From assembly GCA_004297305.1 (NCBI GenBank), contig SCTR01000007.1, positions 229,586 to 293,585 on the forward strand: 64,000 bases of DNA, read 5' to 3'. Of the stretch, positions 40,789 to 50,095 are shown piece by piece. The DNA is from Actinomycetota bacterium. Its GTDB lineage: Bacteria; Actinomycetota; Actinomycetes; S36-B12; FW305-bin1. Under the pieces are notes generated by a model. The model did not search any database, had not been told where the DNA came from, and worked only from the letters and a program-made list of their open reading frames with translations. Made by a program: the position numbers and the translations under genes. The number at the start of each line of letters is the position of its first letter. Within the stretch, counting starts at the first letter, position 1.

Positions 40789-41686
40789 TCAGCGAGTCCA
40801 GGGTCTCGCCATACACCTCGTCCGGATCCAGCCGCCGCAGTTCCTCGCTGAGCAACTCCTGCCGGACCCGGCGCGGCAGCGCGATGTCGCGGGCCGTCCA
40901 GCCGGGCCGAGCGATGGTCGCCAGCCGCCCGTCGGGCCGGGCGATGTCGATGACCCCCCGCTCGGTCTGCAGCGTGACCCCGGTGACCCCCGGCCCGCGG
41001 CTGGTCACCGCGCGCACCGGGACGCCGAGGCTGCGTTGCAGCCACGCGGCCAGCAGCGTCGCCGAGGGATTCGACCGCTGCGCGCTGACCTCGGCCGACA
41101 GGATCGGGTCGTACGGCTGATCCAGGGCCGCGGCGAGCAACGTGCGCCACTGGGTGAGCCGGGTCCAGGCGAGGTCGGTATCGCCGGGGCGGTAGCCCAG
41201 CCGCCGCACGCCCAGCGCTGCGCCCGGCCGCCCCGAGGCGGCGGCGTCGGTGATCCGGCGGGTCGCCAGCGCTCCGATCGGGTCGCTGGCCGGCACGGCG
41301 GGCGCGGCCGCCGGCCACCAGGCGACCACCGGGGTATCCGGCAGCAGCAGCGGGACCACGACGCTGTCGGTGTGCTTGGCCAGTGGCCCGCGCAGCCGCA
41401 GCAGCGCCACCTCGCCGGGACCCTCGTCCCCGCCGACGCTGATCTCCGCGTCGAGCCGCGCCGGCGTCCCGCTGCGGCCCGGCCGCGGCACCAGTCCCAG
41501 GATCCGCATCGGATGCTCCCGGGCGGACGCCACGGCGGTGGCCATCGCGTCGGCCTGCGAGTCCTCGTCGGCGACGATCAGCAGCGTCAGCACCATGCCG
41601 GTGGCGGTGGCCCCCAGTCGCTGCCGCTCCCGCTGGATGGCCGACTGGACGGCACCGGCCGTGGTGTCGTCGAGCCGGATCGTCAT
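40742..41686 (-). CDS. opcA: Glucose-6-phosphate dehydrogenase assembly protein OpcA
   Basis: A 314-residue OpcA, the allosteric partner that activates glucose-6-phosphate dehydrogenase in cyanobacteria and actinobacteria. Typical segments are RLGATATGMVLTLLIVADEDSQADAM, VVPLLLPDTPVVAWWPAAAP, DLAWTRLTQWRTLLAAALDQP and RSNPSATLLAAWLQRSLGVPV. The last residues (LTELGADEPATTGASG) belong to the duplicated junction. ATG 41686 overlaps the zwf stop by four bases. Confidence 0.93.
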   Translation of the reverse strand: MTIRLDDTTAGAVQSAIQRERQRLGATATGMVLTLLIVADEDSQADAMATAVASAREHPMRILGLVPRPGRSGTPARLDAEISVGGDEGPGEVALLRLRGPLAKHTDSVVVPLLLPDTPVVAWWPAAAPAVPASDPIGALATRRITDAAASGRPGAALGVRRLGYRPGDTDLAWTRLTQWRTLLAAALDQPYDPILSAEVSAQRSNPSATLLAAWLQRSLGVPVRAVTSRGPGVTGVTLQTERGVIDIARPDGRLATIARPGWTARDIALPRRVRQELLSEELRRLDPDEVYGETLDSLTELGADEPATTGASG

Positions 41687-43200
41687 GGCCGCCGCCAGAC
41701 GCGCCCGTCGCGGGCCAGCATGTCGTGCGCGGAGGCCGGTCCCCAGTTGCCGGGGGCGTACTGCTCAGGCTGGCCCTTGCTCGCCCAGTGGTCGAGCACC
41801 GGGTCGAGGATGCGCCACGACAGTTCGACCTCCTCGTGCCGGGGGAACAGCGGCGGATCTCCCAGCAGGACGTCGAGGATGAGCCGCTCGTACGCCTCGG
41901 GGCTGGACTCGGTGAACGAATCGCCGTACGCGAAGTCCATCGACACGTCGCGTACTTCCATGGCCGTCCCGGGAACCTTGGCGCCGAACCGCATCGTGAC
42001 GCCCTCGTCCGGCTGGATCCGGAACACCAGGGCGTTCTGGCCGAGTTCCTCGGTGGCGGTCGCCGCGAAGGGCAGGTGTGGCGCGCGCTTGAAGATGATC
42101 GCGACTTCGGTCACCCGGCGGCCCAGGCGCTTGCCGGTACGCAGGTAGAACGGCACGCCCGCCCAGCGGCGAGTGTCGATCTCGACCTTGATCGCAGCGA
42201 AGGTCTCGGTGGTGGAGTCGGCGGGGATGCCCTCCTCCTGCAGGTAGCCCAGCACCGGCACCCCGCCCTGCCACCCCTCGCAGTACTGCCCGCGGGAGGT
42301 GTGCGAGGCCAGGTCGCGCGGCAGGACGACCGCGGACAGCACCTTCTCCTTCTCCTGCCGGACATGCTCGGCCTGGAACGAGACCGGTTCCTCCATCGCG
42401 GTGAGCGCCAGCAGCTGGAGCAGATGATTCTGGATCACGTCGCGCGCCGCGCCGATGCCGTCGTAGTAGCCGGCCCTGCCGCCGATACCGATGTCCTCCG
42501 CCATCGTGATCTGGACGCTGTCGACGTAGTGACTGCTCCACACCGGCTCGAACAGGTTGTTGGAGAAGCGGATCGCCATCATGTTCTGGACGGTCTCCTT
42601 CCCCAGGTAGTGGTCGATGCGGAAGACCGCACCGGGTGGGAAGACCTCGTCGACGATGCGGTTCAGTTCGCGCGCACTGTTCAGGTCGTGGCCGAACGGC
42701 TTCTCCACGACCACGCGCCGCCAGTTGTGACCGTCGGTGGCCGACAGGCCGGACCGCCGCAACTGGGAGATGACCACCGGGAACATCTTCGGCGGCACCG
42801 ACAAGTAGAACGCGTGGTTGCCCTGGGTACCGCGGACCCGGTCCAGGTCGGTCACCACCCGCGCCAGTTCGTCGTACGCGCCGTCGTCGGCGATATCACC
42901 TGCCACGAAACGCATTCCCTGCGCCAGCGTCCGCCAGACGTCCTCCCGGAACGGCGTCCGGGCGTGCTCGCGTACCGCGGCGTGGACCACCTCGGCGAAG
43001 TCCTCGTCGGCCCAGTCACGGCGGGCGAAGCCGACGAACGAGAAGCCGGGCGGCAGCAGCCCCCGATTGGCCAGGTCGTAGACCGCCGGCATCAGCTTCT
43101 TGCGGGCGAGGTCCCCGGTCACGCCGAACATCACCAGCCCGCACGGTCCGGCGACGCGGGGCAACCGGCGGTCGCGCGGATCCCGCAGCGGATTGGTCAC
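41683..43200 (-). CDS. zwf: Glucose-6-phosphate 1-dehydrogenase
   Basis: A 505-residue enzyme that oxidises glucose-6-phosphate to the lactone with NADP. The coenzyme fold is GLVMFGVTGDLARKKLMPAVYDLANRG, the active-site peptide is RIDHYLGKETVQNMMAIRFSN with the catalytic His region, and VVVEKPFGHDLNSARELN and VPFYLRTGKRLGRRVTEV follow. The start is GTG 43200 behind GGAGGACGAC. It forms one operon with tal upstream (27-base gap) and opcA downstream (ATGA). Confidence 0.96.
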   Translation of the reverse strand: MTNPLRDPRDRRLPRVAGPCGLVMFGVTGDLARKKLMPAVYDLANRGLLPPGFSFVGFARRDWADEDFAEVVHAAVREHARTPFREDVWRTLAQGMRFVAGDIADDGAYDELARVVTDLDRVRGTQGNHAFYLSVPPKMFPVVISQLRRSGLSATDGHNWRRVVVEKPFGHDLNSARELNRIVDEVFPPGAVFRIDHYLGKETVQNMMAIRFSNNLFEPVWSSHYVDSVQITMAEDIGIGGRAGYYDGIGAARDVIQNHLLQLLALTAMEEPVSFQAEHVRQEKEKVLSAVVLPRDLASHTSRGQYCEGWQGGVPVLGYLQEEGIPADSTTETFAAIKVEIDTRRWAGVPFYLRTGKRLGRRVTEVAIIFKRAPHLPFAATATEELGQNALVFRIQPDEGVTMRFGAKVPGTAMEVRDVSMDFAYGDSFTESSPEAYERLILDVLLGDPPLFPRHEEVELSWRILDPVLDHWASKGQPEQYAPGNWGPASAHDMLARDGRVWRRP

Positions 43201-43227
43201 GTCGTCCTCCGGCCGGTGGCCCGCCGG

Positions 43228-44340
43228 CTATCCCCGCCGCTCGTCGAGCGCCTTGGCGACCGTCTGCAGGAGCTCCTGCCAGGACGCGTCGAACTTCTCG
43301 ACACCCTCGTCCTCCAGCACCCGGTAGACGTCGGCCAGGTCGACACCGGCGCGGCCGATCGCGGCCAGTTGTTCGGCGGCCGCCGCCTGGTGGGGCGTCA
43401 CCTGGTCGCCGGTGGCCTCGCCGTGGTCGGCGACGGCGCGCAGGGTGGCCTCCGGCATCGTGTTGACGGTGCCGGGGACGACGAGGTCGACGACGTAGCG
43501 GGTGTCGGGGTACGCCGGATCCTTGACCCCGGTCGAGGCCCACAGCGGCCGCTGCGGATGAGCCCCCTTGTCCTGCAGCGCTTTCCAGCGGTCTGACGCC
43601 AGAACCTCCTGGTACGCCGACCACGCGTGGCGGGCGTTGGCGATGGCCGCGACACCCTTGAGCGCCAGTGCCTCCGGGGTGCCCAGGGCGGTCAGCCGCT
43701 TGTCCACCTCGGTGTCGACCCGGCTGACGAAGAAGGAGGCGACCGACTCGATCGTGGCCAGGTCGTGGCCGGCGGCGTCGGCCCGTTCCAGCCCGGCGAG
43801 CCACGCCTCCAGGACGCCGCGGTAGCGCTCCACGCTGAAGATCAACGTCACGTTCACGCTGATGCCGTCACCGAGCACGCTGGTGATGGCCGGCAGGCCC
43901 TCCTGGGTGGCCGGGATCTTCACCAGCGCGTTGGGCCGGTCGACCGCCCACGCCAGGAACTGGGCCTCCGCGACGGTGGCCGCCGTACGCCGCGCCAGCC
44001 GCGGGTCGACCTCGATGGAGACCCGGCCGTCGACACCGCCGGTGGACTCCCACACCTCGCGCAGCACGTCGCAGGCCCAGCGCACGTCGTACGTCGTCAG
44101 CGCCCGGACCGCCTCTTCCACACTGACGCCCCGCTCGGCCAGGCCGGCCAGCTGCTCGGCGTACTCGGCGGCACCGGACGAGACGGCCTTGGCGAAGATC
44201 GTCGGATTGGTGGTGACGCCGACCACGGAGTCGTCGCGTACCAGGGCCGCCAGGCCACCGGACTGCAACCGGCCGCGGTCCAGATCGTCGAGCCAGATCG
44301 AGACCCCGGCGTCGGACAGCGTGCGCAGGCGATCGGACAT
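43228..44340 (-). CDS. tal: Transaldolase
   Basis: A 370-residue transaldolase of the actinobacterial/cyanobacterial type. It begins [45 protein letters not shown]. The Schiff-base lysine lies in [18 protein letters not shown], and [41 protein letters not shown] and [20 protein letters not shown] follow. ATG 44340 is chosen because GGGAGG lies eight bases upstream; the frame opens five codons earlier without support. A TAGGGT element about 35 bases upstream could be an internal promoter. Confidence 0.95.
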   Translation of the reverse strand: MSDRLRTLSDAGVSIWLDDLDRGRLQSGGLAALVRDDSVVGVTTNPTIFAKAVSSGAAEYAEQLAGLAERGVSVEEAVRALTTYDVRWACDVLREVWESTGGVDGRVSIEVDPRLARRTAATVAEAQFLAWAVDRPNALVKIPATQEGLPAITSVLGDGISVNVTLIFSVERYRGVLEAWLAGLERADAAGHDLATIESVASFFVSRVDTEVDKRLTALGTPEALALKGVAAIANARHAWSAYQEVLASDRWKALQDKGAHPQRPLWASTGVKDPAYPDTRYVVDLVVPGTVNTMPEATLRAVADHGEATGDQVTPHQAAAAEQLAAIGRAGVDLADVYRVLEDEGVEKFDASWQELLQTVAKALDERRG

Positions 44341-44417
44341 AGCTGCACCTCCCAAGGGCTCGACCCTAACCGCCGTGCGCGGTCGCGGCGCGATCGACCG
44401 GTGCGGTCACCTGATGT

Positions 44418-46484
44418 TCACCGGATCGCGGCGGCCAGGCTTTCCTTGGCCTGCGCCACCACCCGGTCGGGGGTGAAGCCGAACTCGGTGAACAGCGTCG
44501 CGGCCGCCGCCGACGCCCCGAAGTGCTCCAGCGAGACGGCGCGGCCGGCGTCGCCGAGGTACTTCCACCAGCCCTGGGCGATCCCGGCTTCGACCGAGAC
44601 CCGGGCGCGCACCGCCGGGGGCAGCACCGCGGTGCGGTACGCCTCGTCCTGCTCCTCGAACCATTCCAGGCAGGGCGCGGACACCACCCGGGTGCCGATG
44701 CCCTCGTCCTCCAGCAGGTCCCGCGCGGCCAGCGCGACCGAGACCTCCGATCCGGTGGCCAGCAGGATCACCTGCGGCCCGGTGGCCGCGGCCTCGGCCA
44801 GCACGTAGGCACCGCGCGCCAGGCCGTCCGCCGACGCCAGCCGGTCGCGGTCGACCGTGGGCAGGTTCTGCCGGGACAGCACCAGGCCCACCGGGCCGCC
44901 GCGGCGCAGCGCCTCCCGCCAGGCCACGGCGGTCTCGTTCGCGTCCGCCGGCCGCACGATCGACAGGCCGGGGATGGCGCGCAGTGCCCACAGGTGCTCG
45001 ACCGGCTGGTGCGTCGGCCCGTCCTCGCCGACACCGATCGAGTCGTGGGTCCACACGTAGACGACGTCGGTCTGCATGATCGCCGCGATCCGGACCGCGC
45101 CACGCATGTAGTCGGAGAAGACGAAGAACGTCCCGCCGAACACCCGCGTCAAGCCGTGCAGCGCAATGCCATTGAGGACCGCGCCCATGGCGTGCTCACG
45201 GATGCCGAAGTGCAGGATCCGCCCGTACGCCGACCGCTGCGGGACCCGCGAACTCTCCGGCAGGAACGACATCCCCCCCTCGATGGTGGTGATGTTGGAC
45301 TCGGCCAGGTCGGCCGAGCCACCCCACAGTTCCGGCAGCACGCCCGCCAGCGCGTTGATGACCTTGCCCGAGGCGTTGCGGGTCGACACCGGGGTACCGG
45401 CCGGGAAGCTCGGCAGGACGTCGGTCCAGCCGGCCGGCAGGTCGCCGGCCACCAGCCGGTCGAACAGCGCCGCGGAGTCCGGGTGAGTGCCGCGCCACTC
45501 GGCGAATCGCTCGTCCCAGGCCGCGTGAGCCGCCGCGCCGCGCGCCGCGACCTCCCGGGCGTGCTCGAGCACAGCGGGGTCGACCTGGAAGGTGAGGGCG
45601 GGATCGAACCCGAGGATCTTCTTGGTGGCGGCCACTTCGGCGTCGCCGAGCGCCGACCCGTGCGCCGCGCCGGTGTTCTGCTTGGTCGGCGCCGGCCAGC
45701 CGATGATCGACCTGACCCGGATGATCACCGGTCGGTCGGTGATGGCCTGCGCGGTGCTCAGGACGTCGGCGAGGCTGGCGACGTCGAGGTCGCCGTTGGC
45801 GGCCAGGTCGACGTGCAGGACCTCCCAGCCGTAGGCGGCGTACCGGGCCAGCACGTCCTCGCTGAACGACACGGCCGTGTCGCCTTCGATGGAGATGTGG
45901 TTGTCGTCGTACAGCACGACGAGGTTGCCCAGCTGCTGGTGGCCGGCCAGCGAACTGGCCTCCGACGTGATGCCTTCCTGCAGGCACCCGTCACCGGCGA
46001 ACACCCACACGGTGTGGTCGAACACGCTGCTGCCCGGCGCCGCCGACGCGTCCAGCAGACCCCGGGTGAACCGGGTCGCCATCGCCATCCCGACCGCAGT
46101 CGCCAGCCCCTGTCCGAGCGGTCCGGTGGTGGTCTCGACGCCGACGGTGTGGCCGTGCTCGGGATGCCCGGGGGTGAGGCTGCCCCACGTGCGGAACGAC
46201 TCCAGGTCCGACAGCTGCAGGCCGTAACCGGACAGGTAGAGCTGGATGTAGAGCGTCAGGCTGCTGTGCCCGTTGGACAGCACGAACCGGTCCCGGCCGA
46301 CCCAGGACGGGTCCGCCGGATCGTGCTGCAGGAACTGCTGGAAGAGCAGGTACGCCGCCGGCGCCAGGCTCATCGCCGTACCCGGGTGGCCGTTGCCGAC
46401 CTTCTGCACGGCGTCCATCGCCAGCACCCGCACCGTGTCGACCGCCCGGCGGTCGAGGTCGGTCCAGGCCAGCTTCGTGGTCAC
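44418..46484 (-). CDS. tkt: Transketolase
   Basis: A 688-residue thiamine-diphosphate enzyme of the non-oxidative pentose phosphate pathway. The N-terminal PP domain has AMDAVQKVGNGHPGTAMSLAP, GHPEHGHTVGVETTTGPLGQG and the ThDP/metal motif GDGCLQEGITSEASSLAGHQQLGNLVVLYDDNHISIEGDT. The Pyr domain has GGSADLAESN, RILHFGIREHAMGAVLNGIALHG and YVWTHDSIGVGEDGPTHQPVEHL. The C-terminal domain carries ILLATGSEVSVAL. GTG 46484 behind GGAGGAACGACT is the start; the open frame to 46847 is unsupported. Confidence 0.96.
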   Translation of the reverse strand: MTTKLAWTDLDRRAVDTVRVLAMDAVQKVGNGHPGTAMSLAPAAYLLFQQFLQHDPADPSWVGRDRFVLSNGHSSLTLYIQLYLSGYGLQLSDLESFRTWGSLTPGHPEHGHTVGVETTTGPLGQGLATAVGMAMATRFTRGLLDASAAPGSSVFDHTVWVFAGDGCLQEGITSEASSLAGHQQLGNLVVLYDDNHISIEGDTAVSFSEDVLARYAAYGWEVLHVDLAANGDLDVASLADVLSTAQAITDRPVIIRVRSIIGWPAPTKQNTGAAHGSALGDAEVAATKKILGFDPALTFQVDPAVLEHAREVAARGAAAHAAWDERFAEWRGTHPDSAALFDRLVAGDLPAGWTDVLPSFPAGTPVSTRNASGKVINALAGVLPELWGGSADLAESNITTIEGGMSFLPESSRVPQRSAYGRILHFGIREHAMGAVLNGIALHGLTRVFGGTFFVFSDYMRGAVRIAAIMQTDVVYVWTHDSIGVGEDGPTHQPVEHLWALRAIPGLSIVRPADANETAVAWREALRRGGPVGLVLSRQNLPTVDRDRLASADGLARGAYVLAEAAATGPQVILLATGSEVSVALAARDLLEDEGIGTRVVSAPCLEWFEEQDEAYRTAVLPPAVRARVSVEAGIAQGWWKYLGDAGRAVSLEHFGASAAAATLFTEFGFTPDRVVAQAKESLAAAIR

Positions 46485-46861
46485 AGTCGTTCCTCCGGAG
46501 AATGCCGCGCATCTGCCGCTCGATCGGCCCCGCAGATCGGTCCAGCCGACCATGACCGGGTGGCCCCGCATCGGGCGCGGGCAGCCGCGCGCGAGCCTAG
46601 TGCCGGCACAGGGCCGCCGCCGGGCGGCTGGCAAGCTCGCCGCCCGCGCCACCCGAGTCACCCGATGGCGCCCGGCGCACCGGCGTACCGCCGACCGGCG
46701 GGTCGCCGCGTCGCCAGACCGCCTGCTGCCCAGCAGGTTCGACACTCTGGACGGCCGGCGGCAGACCGCCCGGGGCACGCCGCCGGCGGACAGTAGACTC
46801 CGGGTGCTCGGTGGCTCCCGTCGCCAGGCCGTTCGCTCCAAGGTCAAGCCGGAAGGTGCGC
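46485..46861. other. Divergent tkt/ctaB intergenic region (377 bp)
   Basis: No gene is supported here. It holds candidate -10 boxes for both directions: TAGGCT on the minus strand (46594-46599) for tkt and TAGACT on the plus strand (46794-46799) for ctaB. The ribosome binding sites are GGAGGAACGACT (tkt) and GGAAGG (ctaB). No clear -35 boxes, hairpins or repeats were seen; open frames through it are GC-rich shadows. Confidence 0.5.
46794..46799 (+). promoter_or_regulatory. -10 box (TAGACT) of ctaB
   Basis: TAGACT lies 62 bases before the ctaB GTG, giving a short leader with a GGAAGG site. Confidence 0.4.
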
Positions 46862-47833
46862 GTGACCGCTGTCGACCCGCGTCCGCTCCCGGTCGCCGCT
46901 GCCGGTGCCACCACAGGTGCCCCCGGGGACGGCGAGCGCCCGGCGGGTCGGAGCGCGGTCACCGTGCTGCGCGCCTACGTCTCGCTGACCAAGCCCCGCA
47001 TCATCGAGCTGCTGCTGGTCACCACGGTGCCGACGATGGTCCTGGCGGCCGGGGGACTGCCCCCGCTGTGGACCGTGCTGGCGACCCTCGTGGGCGGCGC
47101 CCTGGCGGCCGGCGGCGCGAACACGCTCAACTGCTACTTCGACCGCGACATCGACCGGCTCATGGTCCGCACCGGTCATCGCCCGCTGGTCACCGGCCTC
47201 GTGTCGCCCCGGGGTGCCCTGATCTTCGGCCTCGCACTGTCGGTCGTCGCCGTCGTCGAACTCGCGGTGACCACCAACGCGCTGGCCGGGGCGCTGGCGG
47301 CGGCGGCCATCTTCTTCTACGTCGTCGTCTACACCCTCACGCTCAAACGCCGTACCGCCCAGAACATCGTCTGGGGCGGGGCTGCCGGCTGTATGCCGGT
47401 GCTCATCGGCTGGTCCGCGGTGACCGGGAGCCTGTCGCTGACCCCGGTCATCCTGTTCGGTGTGATCTTCCTGTGGACGCCGCCGCACTACTGGCCGCTG
47501 TCGTTCCGCTTCCGCGCCGACTACGCCGCGGCCGGCGTGCCGATGCTCCCGGTGGTCGCCGCGCCGTCGGTCGTCACCCGGCAGATCGTCCGCTACAGCT
47601 GGGCGATGGTCGCCATGTCACTGCTGTTGATCCCGGTCGCGCCGATGGGCTGGTGCTACGCGGTGGCCGCGGTCGTCCTGGGTGCAGCGTTCCTGGCCGA
47701 GGCCCACGGACTGCGCGGCCGGGTACGCCGGCGCGAAGCCGACCTGCGGCCGATGCGGCTGTTCCACTGGTCGATCACGTATCTGTCGCTGCTCTTCCTC
47801 GCCGTCGCGATCGACCCCTTGCTGCACTTCTGA
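46862..47833 (+). CDS. ctaB: Protoheme IX farnesyltransferase (heme O synthase)
   Basis: A 323-residue polytopic UbiA-family prenyltransferase that adds farnesyl to heme B, giving heme O for cytochrome oxidase. The first aspartate motif is [24 protein letters not shown]; the second region is the loop after [47 protein letters not shown] is the conserved first helix entry. About nine membrane helices are visible. GTG 46862 behind GGAAGG is preferred. The last 59 bases overlap the convergent kinase gene. Confidence 0.95.
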   Translation: MTAVDPRPLPVAAAGATTGAPGDGERPAGRSAVTVLRAYVSLTKPRIIELLLVTTVPTMVLAAGGLPPLWTVLATLVGGALAAGGANTLNCYFDRDIDRLMVRTGHRPLVTGLVSPRGALIFGLALSVVAVVELAVTTNALAGALAAAAIFFYVVVYTLTLKRRTAQNIVWGGAAGCMPVLIGWSAVTGSLSLTPVILFGVIFLWTPPHYWPLSFRFRADYAAAGVPMLPVVAAPSVVTRQIVRYSWAMVAMSLLLIPVAPMGWCYAVAAVVLGAAFLAEAHGLRGRVRRREADLRPMRLFHWSITYLSLLFLAVAIDPLLHF

Positions 47834-49136
47834 CGTCGGCCTCGCCGCCGACGGCCGGCCCACCGAGCAGCAACCGGACCCGCGCGCCACCCATCGGTGA
47901 GCGCGCGACGATCAGCCGGCCCCCGCTGGACTCCGCCGTACGGCGGGCGATGTCGAGCCCGAGCCCGGTGGACCCGCTCTCCGAACGCCCCCGGGCCACC
48001 ACGTCGGTCGACGGCAGGCCGGGCCCTTCGTCGTCGACGGTGAGCAGCGCCCCGGTCGGCTCTGTCGCTGTCACCGTGACCGCGTACGACGCCCCTTCCG
48101 GGGTGTGCGAGAACACGTTGCCCAGCAAAGCATCCAGCGCGTCGCCGAGGTCCGCGGCAGTCGCCCGCACCGGGACCGCGTCGTCGGGTACCGATGACGC
48201 GACGGAGCGTCCCTGGTCCTCGGCGAGGACGCGCCAGAACTCCAGCCGGTCCCGGACTACCGCGGCGGCGTCACAGCTGGCCTCGACACCTTCCCGGACC
48301 GGGCGGCGCGCTTCGCGGATGACGTCGTCGACCATCCGCTCGAGCCGGTCGACGTCGGCGCCGATCCGCTCCCGGTCGTCGGGGTCCCGCATGGCCTCCA
48401 CGTCCAGCCGCAGCGCGCTGACCGGCGTCCGGAGCCGGTGGGCCAGGTCGGCGACCTCCTCGCGCTCGCCGCGCAGCAACTCGCTGACCCGCGACGCCAG
48501 CCGATTCAGCTGCACGGCCACCGCCTGCAACTCCGACGGCCCTTCGGGCGCGACGCGGGCGCCGAGGTCACCGGAGGCGAGTGCGGCGGCTGCCGTGGAC
48601 AGCGCCCGGACCGGGCGCAGGAAGGACCGGGCCAGCAGCAGCCCGACCACCACGGCGAGTGCGAGCAACCCCGCACCCAGTCCCAGCAGGACGAGCCGGG
48701 CCGGGGTCACGTTGCGCGACAACAACTCGTCGGGGACGAACAGCCGGACCACGACCGTCCGGCCGTCGCCGTCCACGGCGGGGATGACCAGATCCCGGCC
48801 GCCGGCGGCTTCGGCGAAGAAGGCGCCGCCGCGTTCGGCCAGTCCGACGACGCTGTCGGCCGGCCGGTCGGTGCCGACGCGGGCGCCGTCGGACAGGTAC
48901 ACCGTCACCTGGTAGCCGGTGCCCGGGTGTGAGGCGACGAAGTCGTCGACGGTGGCGGCCACCGCGGCCGGCGGCGCCACACTGACCGCGGAGACCAGCG
49001 ATTGGGCCTGCAGCACCGCCTGGCGCTGCGCCCGGTCCACGGCGAACTCGCCGATGAAGATCCACAGCGGCGCCACGAACGCGACCACGACGAGCAGCAC
49101 GGACGCCGTGAGGGTGAGGATGATCCGCCTGGTCAC
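47775..49136 (-). CDS. Sensor histidine kinase with HRLRTP H-box
   Basis: A 453-residue membrane sensor kinase. Helices lie at about 5-27 and 148-169, around an extracytoplasmic domain of about 120 residues. A HAMP region (170-222) leads to the phospho-acceptor H233 in [22 protein letters not shown], where the common HELRTP is HRLRTP. The ATPase domain has [27 protein letters not shown] and [11 protein letters not shown]. The tail is Arg-rich. The GTG start at 49136 overlaps the regulator stop (GTGA). The 3' end overlaps ctaB by 59 bases on the other strand, unusually deep. Confidence 0.9.
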   Translation of the reverse strand: MTRRIILTLTASVLLVVVAFVAPLWIFIGEFAVDRAQRQAVLQAQSLVSAVSVAPPAAVAATVDDFVASHPGTGYQVTVYLSDGARVGTDRPADSVVGLAERGGAFFAEAAGGRDLVIPAVDGDGRTVVVRLFVPDELLSRNVTPARLVLLGLGAGLLALAVVVGLLLARSFLRPVRALSTAAAALASGDLGARVAPEGPSELQAVAVQLNRLASRVSELLRGEREEVADLAHRLRTPVSALRLDVEAMRDPDDRERIGADVDRLERMVDDVIREARRPVREGVEASCDAAAVVRDRLEFWRVLAEDQGRSVASSVPDDAVPVRATAADLGDALDALLGNVFSHTPEGASYAVTVTATEPTGALLTVDDEGPGLPSTDVVARGRSESGSTGLGLDIARRTAESSGGRLIVARSPMGGARVRLLLGGPAVGGEADVRSAARGRSRRRGRAATDT

Positions 49137-49816
49137 GCTGGCGCGACGAGCTTCACGCCGACCCCGCGGATGGTCAGCAGGTACCGCGGCTCCTGGGCCG
49201 TCTCGCCCAGCTTGCGGCGCAACCACGACAGGTGCACGTCGACGGTCTTGTCGGCGCCGCCGTACGGCAGCCGCCATACCTCGGCCAGCAGTTCCCGTTT
49301 GGTCACCACGTCGCCAGGGCGGGCGGCCAGGTACACCAGCAGGTCGAACTCCCGGGGGCTGAGTTCCAGGACCTGGTCGTCGAGGACCGCTTCGCGCGCC
49401 GGTACGTCGATCACCAGGCCGCCGACGCGCAGCACCAGGCGCTCCTCGGCTTCGGGCCCGGACCGTCGCAGCACGGCCCGGACCCGGGCGTCCATCGTCG
49501 CCGCCGAGAACGGCTTGACGACGTAGTCGTCGGCGCCGGCGTCCAGCGCGCGCACCACGGTGGGGTCGTCGTCGCGCGCTGTGGCGACGATCACCGGGAC
49601 CCGGCTGACCGCCCGGAGCATCCGCAGCAGCTCGACGCCGTCGAGGTCCGGCAGACCCAGATCGAGGATCACCAGGTCCGGGCCACCGCCCATCGCGGCC
49701 TGCAGTCCGGTGAGGGCGGTGGGCGCCGAGGTGACGACGTGGCCACGTTCACCGAGCGCGCGGATGAGGGCGCTGCGGATGCCGGGATCGTCCTCGACCA
49801 GCAGCAGCGACGCCAT
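49133..49816 (-). CDS. OmpR/PhoB-family response regulator
   Basis: A 227-residue response regulator paired with the kinase downstream. The receiver has E8-D9-D10, phospho-acceptor in DLVILDLGLPDLDG and DYVVKPF. The winged helix shows ELSPREFDLLVYLAARPGDVVTKRELLAEVW and DKTVDVHLSWLRRKLGETAQ with RGVGVKL. ATG 49816 follows TACCGT by six bases (minus strand), the leaderless pattern, so the open frame to 50005 is rejected. The neighbouring exported protein gene at 50096 diverges and may be a target. Confidence 0.92.
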   Translation of the reverse strand: MASLLLVEDDPGIRSALIRALGERGHVVTSAPTALTGLQAAMGGGPDLVILDLGLPDLDGVELLRMLRAVSRVPVIVATARDDDPTVVRALDAGADDYVVKPFSAATMDARVRAVLRRSGPEAEERLVLRVGGLVIDVPAREAVLDDQVLELSPREFDLLVYLAARPGDVVTKRELLAEVWRLPYGGADKTVDVHLSWLRRKLGETAQEPRYLLTIRGVGVKLVAPA

Positions 49817-49822
49817 GGGAGC

Positions 49823-49828
49823 ACGGTA
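49823..49828 (-). promoter_or_regulatory. -10 box (TACCGT) of the leaderless regulator gene
   Basis: Minus-strand TACCGT is followed by six bases and the ATG at 49816. Confidence 0.5.
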
Positions 49829-49966
49829 GTGGGACAGGGCATCGCGGCCATCCCGGCGACACCGCCACGTCGATGACAGCGCGGATCGATAACCCTGCCG
49901 GCCTAGTACCTCCGGGTCAGGGATCGCCGTGCCTGCGACCGCGGGCCGCCGACGACCGGCGACGGC

Positions 49967-50022
49967 AGTGCCGCGACAGCGGTGCGGCGACAGCGGTGCG
50001 GGCACCGCGGTGCGGCGACCGC
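49967..50022. repeat. 14-bp tandem repeat (four copies)
   Basis: Four units of the type GGTGCGGCGACAGC (49967, 49981, 49995, 50009) lie in the 279-base gap between the divergent regulator and exported-protein genes. Units differ at one to three positions. Confidence 0.75.
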
Positions 50023-50095
50023 ATGCCGGCGAGCTTGCGGCGGCTTATCGACGTCTTAGCCAGGTCCGCGCGGCTCGGCCGGGGAGAATGCTGCC

